A DNA stretch of 64,000 bases from Nymphaea colorata (taxonomy: Eukaryota > Streptophyta > Magnoliopsida > Nymphaeales > Nymphaeaceae): NCBI RefSeq assembly GCF_008831285.2, contig NC_045147.1:17030854-17094853 (forward strand), written 5' to 3'. A program made the position numbers and the translations under genes. Below are positions 1 to 13,093 of the stretch, one piece after another. The stretch's first letter is position 1. Each line of letters begins with the position of its first letter. The notes under the pieces are model-generated. The model was given only the letters and a program-made list of their open reading frames with translations, was not told the origin of the DNA and did not search any database.

Positions 1-621
1 GATCATCCACAATCATAAGATAATCCAACAATAAAAGCAGCAAAGCTGTAGATAAAGATATTAGTATATAACCTAAGGCAAAAGTATCACCACCACTATA
101 GTATGCCAAAGGATGTGATTATCTATAATTTTAAATTCTATAAGGGTACTGTGCTGCTTCAAGTTGATATAAAAATAAATCTATCAGTGACTCAGATGGT
201 AGTTGAGTTGTTAAAATCAAAAGTCAAATACAGTCAGTCATGGCCCCAAAAAAAGGTCCAGACTAGTTGGTCCAAGTTGGTCGACTAAAACGAAACCAAT
301 AAAAAATATAGAAACAAAACCAGATACAAAAAAAAAACATGTATTACACAGACAAACAGACAAGTAGGTAGTACACTGAATATGCGGACTGAGTAAACAT
401 TAAGACAACGTGAACTGATTATGAACTGTCCAATTATCTCCATTGAAGGTTCACAAGGTCTTACATGTAATTTTTTTTTTAAAAAAAAAAACAAATGACC
501 TCTGCACTTTGACTTCCAAAATTTTTACATATGACATCTTGTGAACCATTAATTATAAATCATTCTAGACAGCCATCATATTTACTTACTCCACATAGTC
601 CAAAAAAACCTATGAAAGTTT

Positions 622-660
<39 letters not shown>

Positions 661-663
661 TTT

Positions 664-706
<43 letters not shown>

Positions 707-1809
707 TGTGCGCACGAACACACATATCCACTATGTCACATAGGTGAGAATATGGCTACAGATGGCTGCAAGCACAGTCAAGAAGCAGTTGGAAAACCTG
801 GTTTGGTGAACAACCATTGAAGTTGATCCAACATTTCTAGGAAGGAGAAAAATATAGCATTTACTTTGCATTACTGATGAGTACTTCAAAGTAACGAACA
901 TGCAAAAGAGACATAAAGTTTCAAGAAAGAGGTTAATAAGATGACTTAATTTCCAATAAAGAAATTAATGACATGACTTACTAATTAAACAAAATGCATG
1001 AAGATCTCCCCCTTGAACTACTTAAGGACTTGCATGGTTTTCCAAGGTAAATGAGCAAGCAAAATATCTAAGATCCCAAAAAGAGATTAATTAGATGACT
1101 TAGCATTAGATTTTTTTTTATATTAAAAAAACTTTTAGAAGGAGGAAACTCCTTAACAATAAGAGAAAATAAAAGTAATAAACCAAATGTAAGGCTGACA
1201 AAAATAAACTAGTCATTCACCAACAAGTGCTGGTTGCCAGTTTGGTCAACTAAGCCACTGCCTAGGTGGTTCAGCCAGTCGGTCCCTAGTGATAGAATAA
1301 AAACACGTCATACGTTAATACATAATGCATAAAAACAACACGGTTTATAAGTTCAACAGTTCATACATGACACATATAATCCCATTAAATTAAAGCTAAA
1401 AACATTTGCTAGAATAAAAAGATAATTAGAATAAAAATATCATCATTATCCAAATTTTGGATCCCACTGGATCTGACCCAGACTCAATCCAAAGTGTACC
1501 AATTGGTTTGCCATACCCATGTCCAGAATTCCCATACTAACATGGGTATGCCAGCCATTCTCATGTAGTCATGTTACATAGCCGGCCATCCACCTAGGTC
1601 CGCCTAGTCAGGCACTTGCACCAAGACAACCAGGTGCCAATCATATCAACAAGCATCATTCAAGTCTAGTAAACCAGATGGCAATATTCCAACGTACTTG
1701 ACCATACTTACCATCCATTTATTTTATAACTCCTAGTTAAGAAGAAATCCAAAATAATTTGAGAAAAACGCAGGAAAACAAGCCATTCACAAAAGGAAGA
1801 TGAACATAC
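1..1809. other. AT-rich DNA with no exon recognised (probably intron of the exonuclease gene)
   Basis: I searched the minus strand for the expected continuation after the ...KLIIKFG exon and did not find it. The stretch holds two pure TA tracts (about 626-658 and 667-696), a short CA run, and poly-A/T. A CTATGTCACATAGGTG motif near 733 resembles the terminus of the MITE family described at 7435 and 13708. No coding ORF is credible. Confidence 0.5.
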
Positions 1810-3003
1810 CAAATTTAATGATCAGCTTGGCAGCACTTGAAATTCCAATACCATGAACACCTGGTAAGGAAGAAAGCATGTTACAAATTGGTAAACTACA
1901 CATAATAAAATTTGCAAAGAAGAAAGAGCTAGTTGATTATAGTAGAGCATCACAGAAACACAGATAGAATGAGAAGCATGGTCATGAGCATCAGCTTCAA
2001 AAATGAAAGAATTCAAGGAGAGTAAAAATTGCATATCAAGTGGCAAACCTGGAATATTATCTGCTTTGTCACCAGCAAGCCCCATAACATCAACAATTTG
2101 ATGAGGTTTAAGAGCACCAAACCTTTTAGTGAAGTCTTCCAATCCGAATGATACCACTCTGCAAGTGTCAACATGCATATGATAAGAGCATGTAAGGAAA
2201 TCATAGTTAGTCCAGTGATGCGGTAATTGTTATACTACTTAAACAAAAAAAAAAAAGCCTTAGAATCACAGTCCAAAATCTCCCTCTTGAAGTTTTGCAG
2301 CAAGTGAAAATCTTGGATGGAAAACACAAATTTTTCAACACATTATCATTCAAAGAAAAAAGAAAAGAAGCAAAGATTGGTAACAAGGTCTATTATTATC
2401 ATTGAGCATTGAATCAAGCAAAGTTCAGCATCTTATATGAAGGGAACAACTTAACCCCTATCAAAGAGGAAGATAATGTGGTCCCCATGCAGAAGATTGC
2501 TCCTCTCATGTACCATTCAGTGTTTCATCCTAATCTTTGACATATTAAATATGTATAACGTTTAAAACATATAAACATTAGTCATCAATTTATTAGGTAA
2601 TATTTTCACAGAAGAAGCCTGCATGCACAACATGGACATGCATCTAAGGGCATGTTCACACACAAATTCACACATGCGCAAACATGTATTGAAAGGGTAC
2701 TCCTGTATGCATGCATTGCATCTTTGTGTATGTCTGTGCACCTATGTAACACAGACTCCCTTTGAAGTAGCAGCACATGTCATGCTTGCACTGGTGCAGG
2801 CACTGCTCCAACTCATCAAATTCAATTGTCAGTTGTGACAAGTGTAATCAACTACATATAGGCACATTAAACTTCACTTGGTGACAAGTTTGGTGGTGTT
2901 GGGTCATAAATTCATTAGCTTAGTCCCATAAACAATTTGTTTTGTGGCTCTGATATGTAAAACTTCCGAATATATGTAAATCAAACTCTTACTTGCTTAT
3001 ATA

Positions 3004-3045
<42 letters not shown>

Positions 3046-6000
3046 CATGTCTGTGCACCTGTATCTGCACCGACACCCATGTGATATAGCATCCACACAT
3101 GAAGAAAAATGTTTTTGCTGTACTTGTTTCTCCATAGGGAAAACTTAAAGAGCATGCTTTGAGAGATCCTTTCAGATGACAAGAATACTAACTCGGAACC
3201 TCTTGGAGCCATCCGTAGAAGACGCAGGGATGGGGACAAAATCTGGAAAAAGTCTTTGTCGGGAGAAACGATTCGCACCTGAAACAAAGAAGTCAATATA
3301 ATGCTAAGCATGAAACACCTCAAAATTGGTTAAAGGTATTCCTAGCATCACCTTAGTTTTGAAACATGAAAATCAAACTAATTTAGTAAAGGTACTAAAA
3401 GTAAAAATCTTATAAAAGACATGTGTTCACTAAAGCTGCATTTCTAGCATCTAGTAGTTAGAGACTTTTGCCCTGTTTAGAAAATTCATGAGGTCCAAAG
3501 GCTGGCATGTCCCAAAGAATGATTTGTTGAATGTAAAAATAGAAGCCTCAAAATAAACTTGCTTTTGTCACCTATATAACTGTTAAACTTTAATTATTCA
3601 ACTTTATTAAGTTTACCCTTTCAAACTTTTCATTATGTTTGATCATATTAATTGTTCAAAATGTTAGTGTTAGTAAATGTCTTTTGAACCTCTTAATGTG
3701 CCCAGTCCTATCTAGTCTCAACTAGGTTTCAGGCTTAAGTCCCCAGCTAGGCTCCACCCAGCGCATTTAACAATATAAACAACAGATATTGGTAGACTGA
3801 AAACAGCAAATAACAACAGGTCATCAACAGATAGAGGAGGTACACCCAGATCATATCACCCAAAAATGGCACTTATACATCACAGCTGAGCTGTTCCAGA
3901 TATGTGAAGGTAGTCACAGAGTGTACCTTAAACCCTGCAGCGACACTGTTGACAGCCAATGTACCAATCACATCATCAGCTTCAACACCTGGGATCTGTT
4001 TAAGTGTTAACATTTATCAATAGTACTAGCATCTTTTCTGTCTAAATGTTGACCTTCAAGGATCATAACATGTCGGATGATTCTCACATTAAATACATTG
4101 ATAGACATAGCTCTTATCGATGCTTTTAAATACTGAAGCCCTTGAACAATAGTGTCAGGTGTGGGGATGCGGTTGCTCTTATATGGAGCAAAAAGAGTGT
4201 GACGAAATGTTAGACCTGCATGAATCATGAAAAAAATTAAATTCTGAAGGACATTATTGTGCACCAACTGTATAGGAAAAACATTAGCTGATAAAACAGT
4301 AGTACTATGAGAGAATTTGAAAAAAGAAATGCTATCTTATCAACTTCACTTACCCAAGTTCAGTTACACACAGCATTTCAGCATAATCAGTACAAAGAAT
4401 AGACAGCCAAACACCACAAGACTAACCTCCACACCAAATAAGACAAGAACAAAAAATATTCATCAACAACCGTAAAAAGAAACACAGCCCAGAAACTTGA
4501 GTGAACAGTAAAAAAATAGCATAAATGCTTACGATACATGATATGCTTGTGTATCACAAGCATATCACCCATATCATATGGTACGGGCACCACATAGTAT
4601 GATACAAGCGGTGCACCCTCGCATCGTACGATACAGGTTTAAAACACAAAAAGGGGGCCCAGCCCCCTTTTTGCACATTTCTTTTTTAAATGACACCCTC
4701 TCTCTCTCTTCCTCAACTTATCTAAGAGCTGCGGGAGAGAGAGATTTTCTCAGTTTACCAAAAAAAAAAGCCAGTTGGGTGAGAAGTCGTCGATTTGGGG
4801 GAGAACTCCCTGATGGAGGAGAAGGTTTGCCCATGGGGATGGTGGGAGCGTGATGCTTGCTTGGAAAAAGGGTAAAAAATTGCTCATTTTCACTGTTAAT
4901 CATTCATTTCTCTTGTTTTCTATGGTTAATTGTAAATTTTGACTTGTTTTGTGAAGATATTGATGGATCCCGCACAGCAATGGTGGTCCCAAAGATGGAT
5001 AAGAGTTAAGTGTAATTTTTGTAAACAAACGATATCGGGATGGATCTTTCGCTTTAAACACCATATAGTTGGGACACACCATGATGTGGCTCAGTGCACT
5101 GGTTCCCCAGAGAACCCATTACCACCATATGTTAGACACCAGTGTATGAAATTGATCAATATTGTGAAAGCAAATAGGATTGAGAAATAAATGAATGACG
5201 CCGACGTAGGATATGGGGAGCCCTATAAAGACGATGAAAGTAAAGATGAAAACACTAAGCTTGAGGAAGATGATGCTGGTGTCAATTTGGGAACAGATAA
5301 TGGGAAACACATCATGTATAAAGGCAGTTCTTCAGCTACAGACAGAAAGAAAAGAGGTGTAGATGCAGCTGCAGCTACACGAGAATGTTGCAAGAGTTGT
5401 AGTCGTAGTTGTGGAACTAGTGGTAGAGTACCTACTGTGGGGTTGACTGTTTGATCCGGCTCGATCAAAACCTTTTTCACACTTATACTATTGCAGGTGC
5501 TTAGCTTGAGATTCGTACAGCCATGTTTCAATGATATTGTTGAGGCAGTAGACGAAGCAACAGGGAAATGGTTCTATGATGCATACCAACATTTTCCATT
5601 TTCAGTCTACGGCAGATACAATCACTTCTTTAGGCCAAGGGTATAAAAAGTCCTTTTATCATAAGTTGTGAGGTAAAATTCTTCACAATGTAGATAGACA
5701 TGTCAAGCCATATTGTTATGAATTAAAAATGAGTTAGAAAGACAAAGAATGTAGAATGATGGCGTACAAATGGACAGACATGAAGAACATAACATTGGTA
5801 AGCTTCCTCCTATAATGCCTCTTAGTACCTTGCTCTGAAAATCTATTGATTTGTCTGATACTCCTAAGACGGTTGATGTTTTGTGTGATATTTTTGATAA
5901 AGTTGTACAAGAAGTTGGACTAGAGAATATCGTGCAATTTATTACAGATAATACGACAAATCATAAAGCTGCAGGTGAGATGTTACCAGCATGACACAGT

Positions 6001-9000
6001 ACATTCCATTGGACTGCATGTGCTACTCATTGTATAAATCTAATGCTTCAGGATCTTAGTGAATGAGATGAGATATGCAGTGCACAATTGAAAGATGCCA
6101 AGAAAACATAAAATTTATTTATAATCAAGCTTATGTTTTGAACTTGATGAAAAAAATCACAAATGGCGTTGAATTGATTCAACTTGCACAAAGAAGATTT
6201 GTCACAAATGTTTTGACTGTGCAGGGTATAGTCAAGCAGAGAAGTTCTCTCAGGCAGATATGACGAATGGGCTGTATATCCATATACCTATAAAGGAAAG
6301 GCCACGACAATTGTGGATACTATATTCAATATTGAATTTTGGTGTGTGAACTTATTGAAGATATGTGTACCTCTAATGAAAGTTCTCAGATTGGTTGACA
6401 TTGAAGATAGGCTTCCATCGGGTAATCATACGAGATTATGGGCAGAGCAAAGGAGGCCATTAAAGATAATCTCAAGGAGCAAAAGAAGTTGTACATGCCT
6501 ATATGGAAGATTATAGAAAAAATGTAGTTTGGACAACTTTATCGCCATGCAGCAACCTACTACCTAAATCCTGCTATTAAATTTCTTCCCACTTTTAAGA
6601 ATGACAGAAAGGTTGAGCATGGCATGTTGGGCTGCATCGAAGTATTGCTCATTGATTATAAGGAACAAGATGTTGTCCATATGTCAATCAACAAAGATAA
6701 GAATTATTATCATAACACAAGGAAAAATACAACAATTTGATGCAAAACAACCTTGCGCCTAGGTGGTAGAAAAATGAACTTTATTTTATCTACTTTTTGT
6801 TCGTTATTTATTTGTTGTCTTTCATAGTATTTAGTATTTATTTTCCATCTTGTTATTTAGATTTGTGGTGAAGTAGGTTTGGGATTGATTGCCTAGAACT
6901 AAAGAAGTTAACAATTAGAATTTAGAAACCTTATCTAGACATGCAATGCTAAGAAATTAGCATGTATTCCAACACATCCACAAATAAGCAGAACATAGAA
7001 GGTTATATGACCTTGTCTTTGATCGATATAATATTAAATTGTGACAAAGTCAAATTAAATACATTTGTAGTACAAAAAAATGTACATTATAATATACACT
7101 TTAATAATTAGTTTTTTTTTCTTGTTGAATATTAAGCAATTAGAAGCAGCATCACACTCAATTTGATCTGAATGGCCTAGACAATTTTGATGTATTAGAT
7201 TCTTGGGTTGAAGAACCATCTATCTTAATGAGAATGATTTTGATTTTCTAAATATTGAAAAAGCAACAGAGCTTGTTCATGGAACGTTGGTGTGGGACAT
7301 TCCATTTGAAGGCACTAAAAAAATAATGAAGAAAATGAGAACGAAGATAATGATGAAGATGATGATATCGCTGAATGATGGTGTTATGAACTTGTGATGT
7401 AATCTAAGATTCTAAAACACTTTAAACTTGTGATCTATGTCACACGAATACGGGTACGGGTATCCTATGGGTACGGGTACGGGTACGCGGATACGATAAT
7501 TTCAAAATTTTAGGATACGCGGACACGGCAAATTTTATATTTTAAAAAATTAAAAAGGATAATAAAATTAAAAAAAATATTAAATTAATAATTCACTCTT
7601 ACAATCTCATAAGTCATAAGAAAGAAAGTCTCAGATTCTCAAACAAAACATTGTTCATGACCAATCTCATAAGTCATAAGAAAGAAAGTCTCAAACAAAA
7701 CAAAGAATGTCGGGTTAGTAAAGTGGTTCGGATCGGGTCTGACCCAGACCCGATCCAAAAAGTATCATGAAGTGTCCAAGTGTCGGTATCCAGGTGTCGG
7801 AGTGTCGTCACCGGTACTTGGCCCATTTTGCCGTGTCCGTGTGACATAGCTTGTGATGGACTATTACTAATTTACTATGTTATTCTGAATCTTTGATTTC
7901 TCATTTTTGAATGTGGTGTTGATATAATATGACTTATAAATGATGAATCATGAATGTTTTTTTCATGTGTAATGAGTTTTTTTTTTTTTCACATGAAATA
8001 CATTTTTCTTGATTTTTTCTGAAATTTTCTTCTATTTTTCTATTATTTTCTTAAATTAGAAATCAATTTGACGATAGATTATGCTACAGCGTATAGGTCC
8101 GCCCAAACAACACGCATTACAATACGCCAGTGACAACATTGCTCAAGACAATAGGGATCAAACGCCAATTAGCCAGAGAACATAACCTCCAAGATAAGGT
8201 GGCATGAACAAGGTTAGCTATACATCAAGTTCTTTGTTCCTTAAGTTGTCAAAATCGGAAGACAGATAAAGGTCATTCAAGACCATAAAAAGACTAATCA
8301 GGATTATTGGGACTAATACATCCGACAACGTTCAAGTTGATGACTATAAATACATAAATACATATATTTATACAGTTATTTATAATGGAAATAAATACAA
8401 AGATGTATACATTAATACAAAGATGCACATATATATTTAAAAGACAGACATTAGTTGGCAGACGAAGACTAGGCTGATTAATTGACTAGTTTCATCTAGT
8501 TTGAGAACACACATCAGTCAATAAGTGACTCAACTGGCTAGTCAAACTGGTCAGCTGACTAGTCCGGATTTTGACAACTAAGACATTGTCAACTTAGCCG
8601 CAAGACATGCACCTAGCTCCCTAAAATTGCCAGGTTTGGCTGGTTGTGCCTAGCCCCTAGGGTGTAAACGATAGACTGATGATGGATATAAGCCTCAGAA
8701 GAGCTTAGTCATAGTTAAAAACATCAGAAGCACGCTGGAGTTGCTTGATGCTTAAGCAATATAATAAATTATAATTTATCCCTGAATGTATACTAAAAAT
8801 AGACACCTCTAGGAGCTTTTATTGAGACCATGTAACATGGCATCAAAAGGGAATGGACACTATTTGAGTTATTCAAATGGGAACAGAGCACCACTCCTTT
8901 TGGTTACAGATCTTAAGAAGTCATGCCAAAAGAGTACATATGTGGCCTGCGGCGTCCAGCTTCACAGGAATAAATTTGAAGGTATAGACCACAGGATCAT

Positions 9001-12000
9001 GCCCCCTTCACTAAGAACTGCTTGTGCCCGATAAGATAAACACCAATAAAAAGAGCCATCCAAGATATTTGACTTAACTTTATCAACAAGTGCAACTGTA
9101 CATCCAAATTTAAATCCAAGAGCTTCTGTTCACATGCTACAATAACAAGATTCTGGTGTTTTGTCCCTTAGGTAGATTGCAACTAATACGGATGTTAAGC
9201 CACCTTTGCTGGACTCATATGTTATAATAGCAGAAATACAAGTTATTTTTTATGCTCAACAGACAACTAACCTTTCAATAACTAATGAAGGTAACTCTTC
9301 GCCCATGTGAATCCAATAGAAAAATCTCAAGTGTCCATTTACTTGTATTCATCCAAATTTGTTTCAAAAATTTCAGAACCAGTCACCTGGACAAGATGGA
9401 CAAGTTTTAAATCCAATCCCTTCAATGAGAAAGATTATACGGAGTTCATCAGCCAGGAGAGGTCTGATAATGCTCACACAATATAGATAAGCTCCCACAA
9501 CAGACATCTAAAAAGAAAAAATATTTGTCATCACAAGCATCATTGCGACATGTAGAACCATCACTACGAAATTGGTGTCAACTTTTCAAAGTGCTGAAAG
9601 AACAGGAGATTGTACCTTTTGCAAACCTATTTTCTTGGGATGTCACAGCACTTGTTTTATGAAATGACGACCCTGAAACAGAATTTTGACCGCTCAAATG
9701 TTGTTAGATTTTCTAGGCATGTGGATTCATGTTGAATAGGTTTACAAAATAGGGAAGAACAATAATCCCCCAACATCATGGATACAAGAAAACCAAATGA
9801 GGAAGGGAAAGAAAGCATTGTGGTTGAACAGTTTCTCTTAAGCATGCTCTGAAGCCTGGGATCAGGGAGAGTATTGACCATACCAATAAAACAGGTGAAT
9901 AATGAGATCTAGTTTTGAGCAATTACAGTATGAAAAATTGATATCACGTGGACCAGCCCATAGGCTATCAAAATTATGGATTCGGAATTCAGGATAAAAA
10001 GAGGAAATCTCCACAATTTCCAATGGAGATGATTATATATAACCTACAATCTACATCGCATAAAATATGCATCGTTTTCACATGAAAACACCATAACATG
10101 CAAGACTGCAGCATGGTTGACACAATCAACTCAGCCTATCCTGTTCAAAATTCATGTCGTTTCCCAAATATGCCTTCAGCCCGCACTCAGTCTAAATACT
10201 TGGGCAGACAAAACAGGATCAAGTAATCATCATGCCTGTTCCAGTTTGAACCGCCAAAGAAACACTCTAATCACGTCCTCAAATTCATCTGCAACATTCA
10301 ATTTGGACATGGCAATTCTCAAACAAGCCATACTTCTATAGTAAAAAGCATATTGTAAGATGTATCGGTCTCATCAATAGGTACACTGTATCGTAATGTA
10401 TCATAAGTGCATCGTAAAGTTATTTTTTTTAATTCAAAAAATAACAAGAAAAATAAAAAATAGAAAATCAGGAAAAATTTAAAAAATAGTTTTTTTTATG
10501 AAAAAACATGTTATGATAGGCTTATTATGGACATGAAGTTACTTCACAAAGATTAAGAAGTCATAATATCATATAGTAACACATGATATAAGACATCAAG
10601 AAACATAATTTACAACATGATCTACATGATAACCCGTACGTAAGTAAGTCATAAGATCCATAACACATCAAAAAACAAGTTTTAAGTGTCATTCATTATA
10701 CATCACATCACAAGACAAAATTGTTCAATTTTATTGCAAAATAACAACTGAAAACAGCTTCATTCATAATCTTTATCATCATTCATCTCCATTCTCATTT
10801 TCATCTTTCATAGAAGATATGAACCCCCTTTCTCTAAACAAGAATTGGTCACCCATGCACAAATCTGCCTTCAAATCAACGATTTCATAGTGAAACCAAT
10901 CCTTTTCAAAATTGCCACACCCTCCCCTTCCTTCAACTCTTAGATATATTCAGAAATGAAGAGAGAGGCGAGTTTTTAAAAATTATTTTGAAAAAGGGGT
11001 GGTTCTAAACCCCTATTTTCCAAAAGATACTTGTATCTCGACCCTATCATACAATACTAGCTATGTATTGCATGAGTTTTTAAAAATTATTTTGAAAAAA
11101 GGGCTTCCAACCCCCTATTTTCCAAAATAGACTTCTATCTCGCCCCTATCATACGATACGAGCTATGTATCGCATCATACATTCGATACACATACGATAC
11201 ACCTGTTTGGCATATAGGTGGTGTATCATATAGTAAATTAAAAAAAATATGGCACATATTGTATGATACAGGCCCGTATCATACAATATGTACAGCACTG
11301 CCACTGCTTTAATTGACTGCAAAAATGTGAACTCCTTAGTTTTTCATCCACAAAAGCTTGCAGCTAAGCACAAGAATTCTATTCCCTCTACTACAGAAGA
11401 ATGAATAAAAGGTATGCATATATCATATCCTCGCGAAAGACGACCAATAGTCAGGATAGATTTAAATGTCTAAAATGCTTTGAGCAAACATAACTAGAGG
11501 CTGAACAAATCATTTCCATGTGGCTACTCATTACATGTTATGTAGCACCCCAAAAGTTTAGTCTTGTATCTAAGATTGAAAGAATCTTGGCAAACTCTAT
11601 AAAAGGAGTTGTTAAGTAATCAGTTGTTCAGGTTCCTAGCCCTTTCGGAGGAAGAATCGAAGCTGCTAGGGGGTGGATTGGGATCTGTTAAACTAGGAGC
11701 CCAAGCCTGATGTAGGAATGACTTGAGTTGTAATGCATCAGAGCCAATTCAACACTTGGACCTGGGGCCCCACACATGCAGATGCGTGTACATTAAGGGG
11801 GTGGATAGTAACACTTCAAAAGTTTAGTCCCAAATCAAAGATTGTAAGAAGCTTGAGGGGCTTATAAATAATGTTAAGTGATTGGTTGCCTAATTCCTAG
11901 CCCTTTTGGGGGAGGAACAAAAGTTGCTTGGGGGTGGATTGGCATCTGTCAAACCAGGAGCCCGAACCCGACATAGAAATGAGTCAGGTCGTGACATGTT

Positions 12001-13059
12001 ATCAAATAAACAGCCACAACAATGTCCATCATATTGCATAGATGCATTTTCCATATCCAAGAAACTGGACCAAGAGAAGCAGCCCTACATCTTTAAGCCA
12101 CAGATTGTAAATGGATTTGAATCATAGCTGACAACAATATGTTGTAAAGGAATTTAAACCAAAGCAAGGAAATAAAAAATAGGAAAGCAAATTAACAACT
12201 AGCATGCAAAAATATGTGAAACAAAAACAAACCACAAGATGTTTCAATTCTGTAAATGGCTAAGAAAGAAAATATCAGCTCAGGAAATTTTTAAGGCTAC
12301 ATCTTAGATTCCAGCAATGAGAAAATAATTACTTAATAAAACTAACAAGTCATGTTCCAAGCAAATAAGAATCTTCTTTTTACAGAAAAAAGTTAATGTC
12401 ACTAGACTAGCTTTTGTGAAATACAACTCCAAGTTAACAATCAAACCATATAGCTTAAACAATAATGAATAATTTACCAAAGCTCAAATGCATTGTTGTT
12501 TGCACATCTTACCATCATGGTCAAATATAACCTGCACCAAAATGATGAACCAGATCAGTTCCTGTGCAGGAAATCAATGTGTAGCAAGGAATACAACCAC
12601 CAAAGTCCTAATTCAACAAATTCCCAAACAGTCTGCACATGAGAGCATGATACAGAAATATTTAAGACACTGAAACATAGTACAGATCATATTATAGAAG
12701 AGGAAAGACATGGTTAGGAGCATTGATCAACACAAAATAGAGGCTGAGTACGATTCCATGTTCAGACCACTACAGAACATTTCAAAGTTGCTAATTACTC
12801 TCAAATAGCTTCGTTGGACTTCTACATTTAGAAATCAAAACAAATTTGCACAAATTAAAGCGAATAGAAAACCTTTTCATTGTTAATTCATTTACTAAAT
12901 CTACAAGATTCCTTTTACTTACAATATAAAGAGCAAAATTTATTGAAAGTGGTTGAACATCAGGCCCCATTTTCTACAAAATGTGTGACAAATTTGCTAG
13001 CTTGTATGCCCCCATTGGACTAGATGACTCTTGTAGAGGAGTTTAGAAGGAACCTCTAC

Positions 13060-13093
<34 letters not shown>

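Larger units (their letters stand above)
4530..8095 (+). mobile_element. Degenerate hAT-superfamily DNA transposon in an exonuclease intron
   Basis: The element lies in the 8.3-kb intron 5, opposite to the host gene. Its left end starts near a perfect hairpin (arms 4539-4551 and 4555-4567). The right end near 8095 is set by comparison with its inverted relative at 10345-11295. The interior carries remains of a hAT transposase (see the separate pseudogene entry) and is interrupted by a complete nested MITE at 7435-7849. The exact termini and target duplication could not be resolved. Confidence 0.65.

Noticed and set aside
8822-9034. 70-codon plus-strand frame as an extra exon or gene
   Set aside because: It is on the opposite strand to the host gene, and no splice signals or motifs support it.
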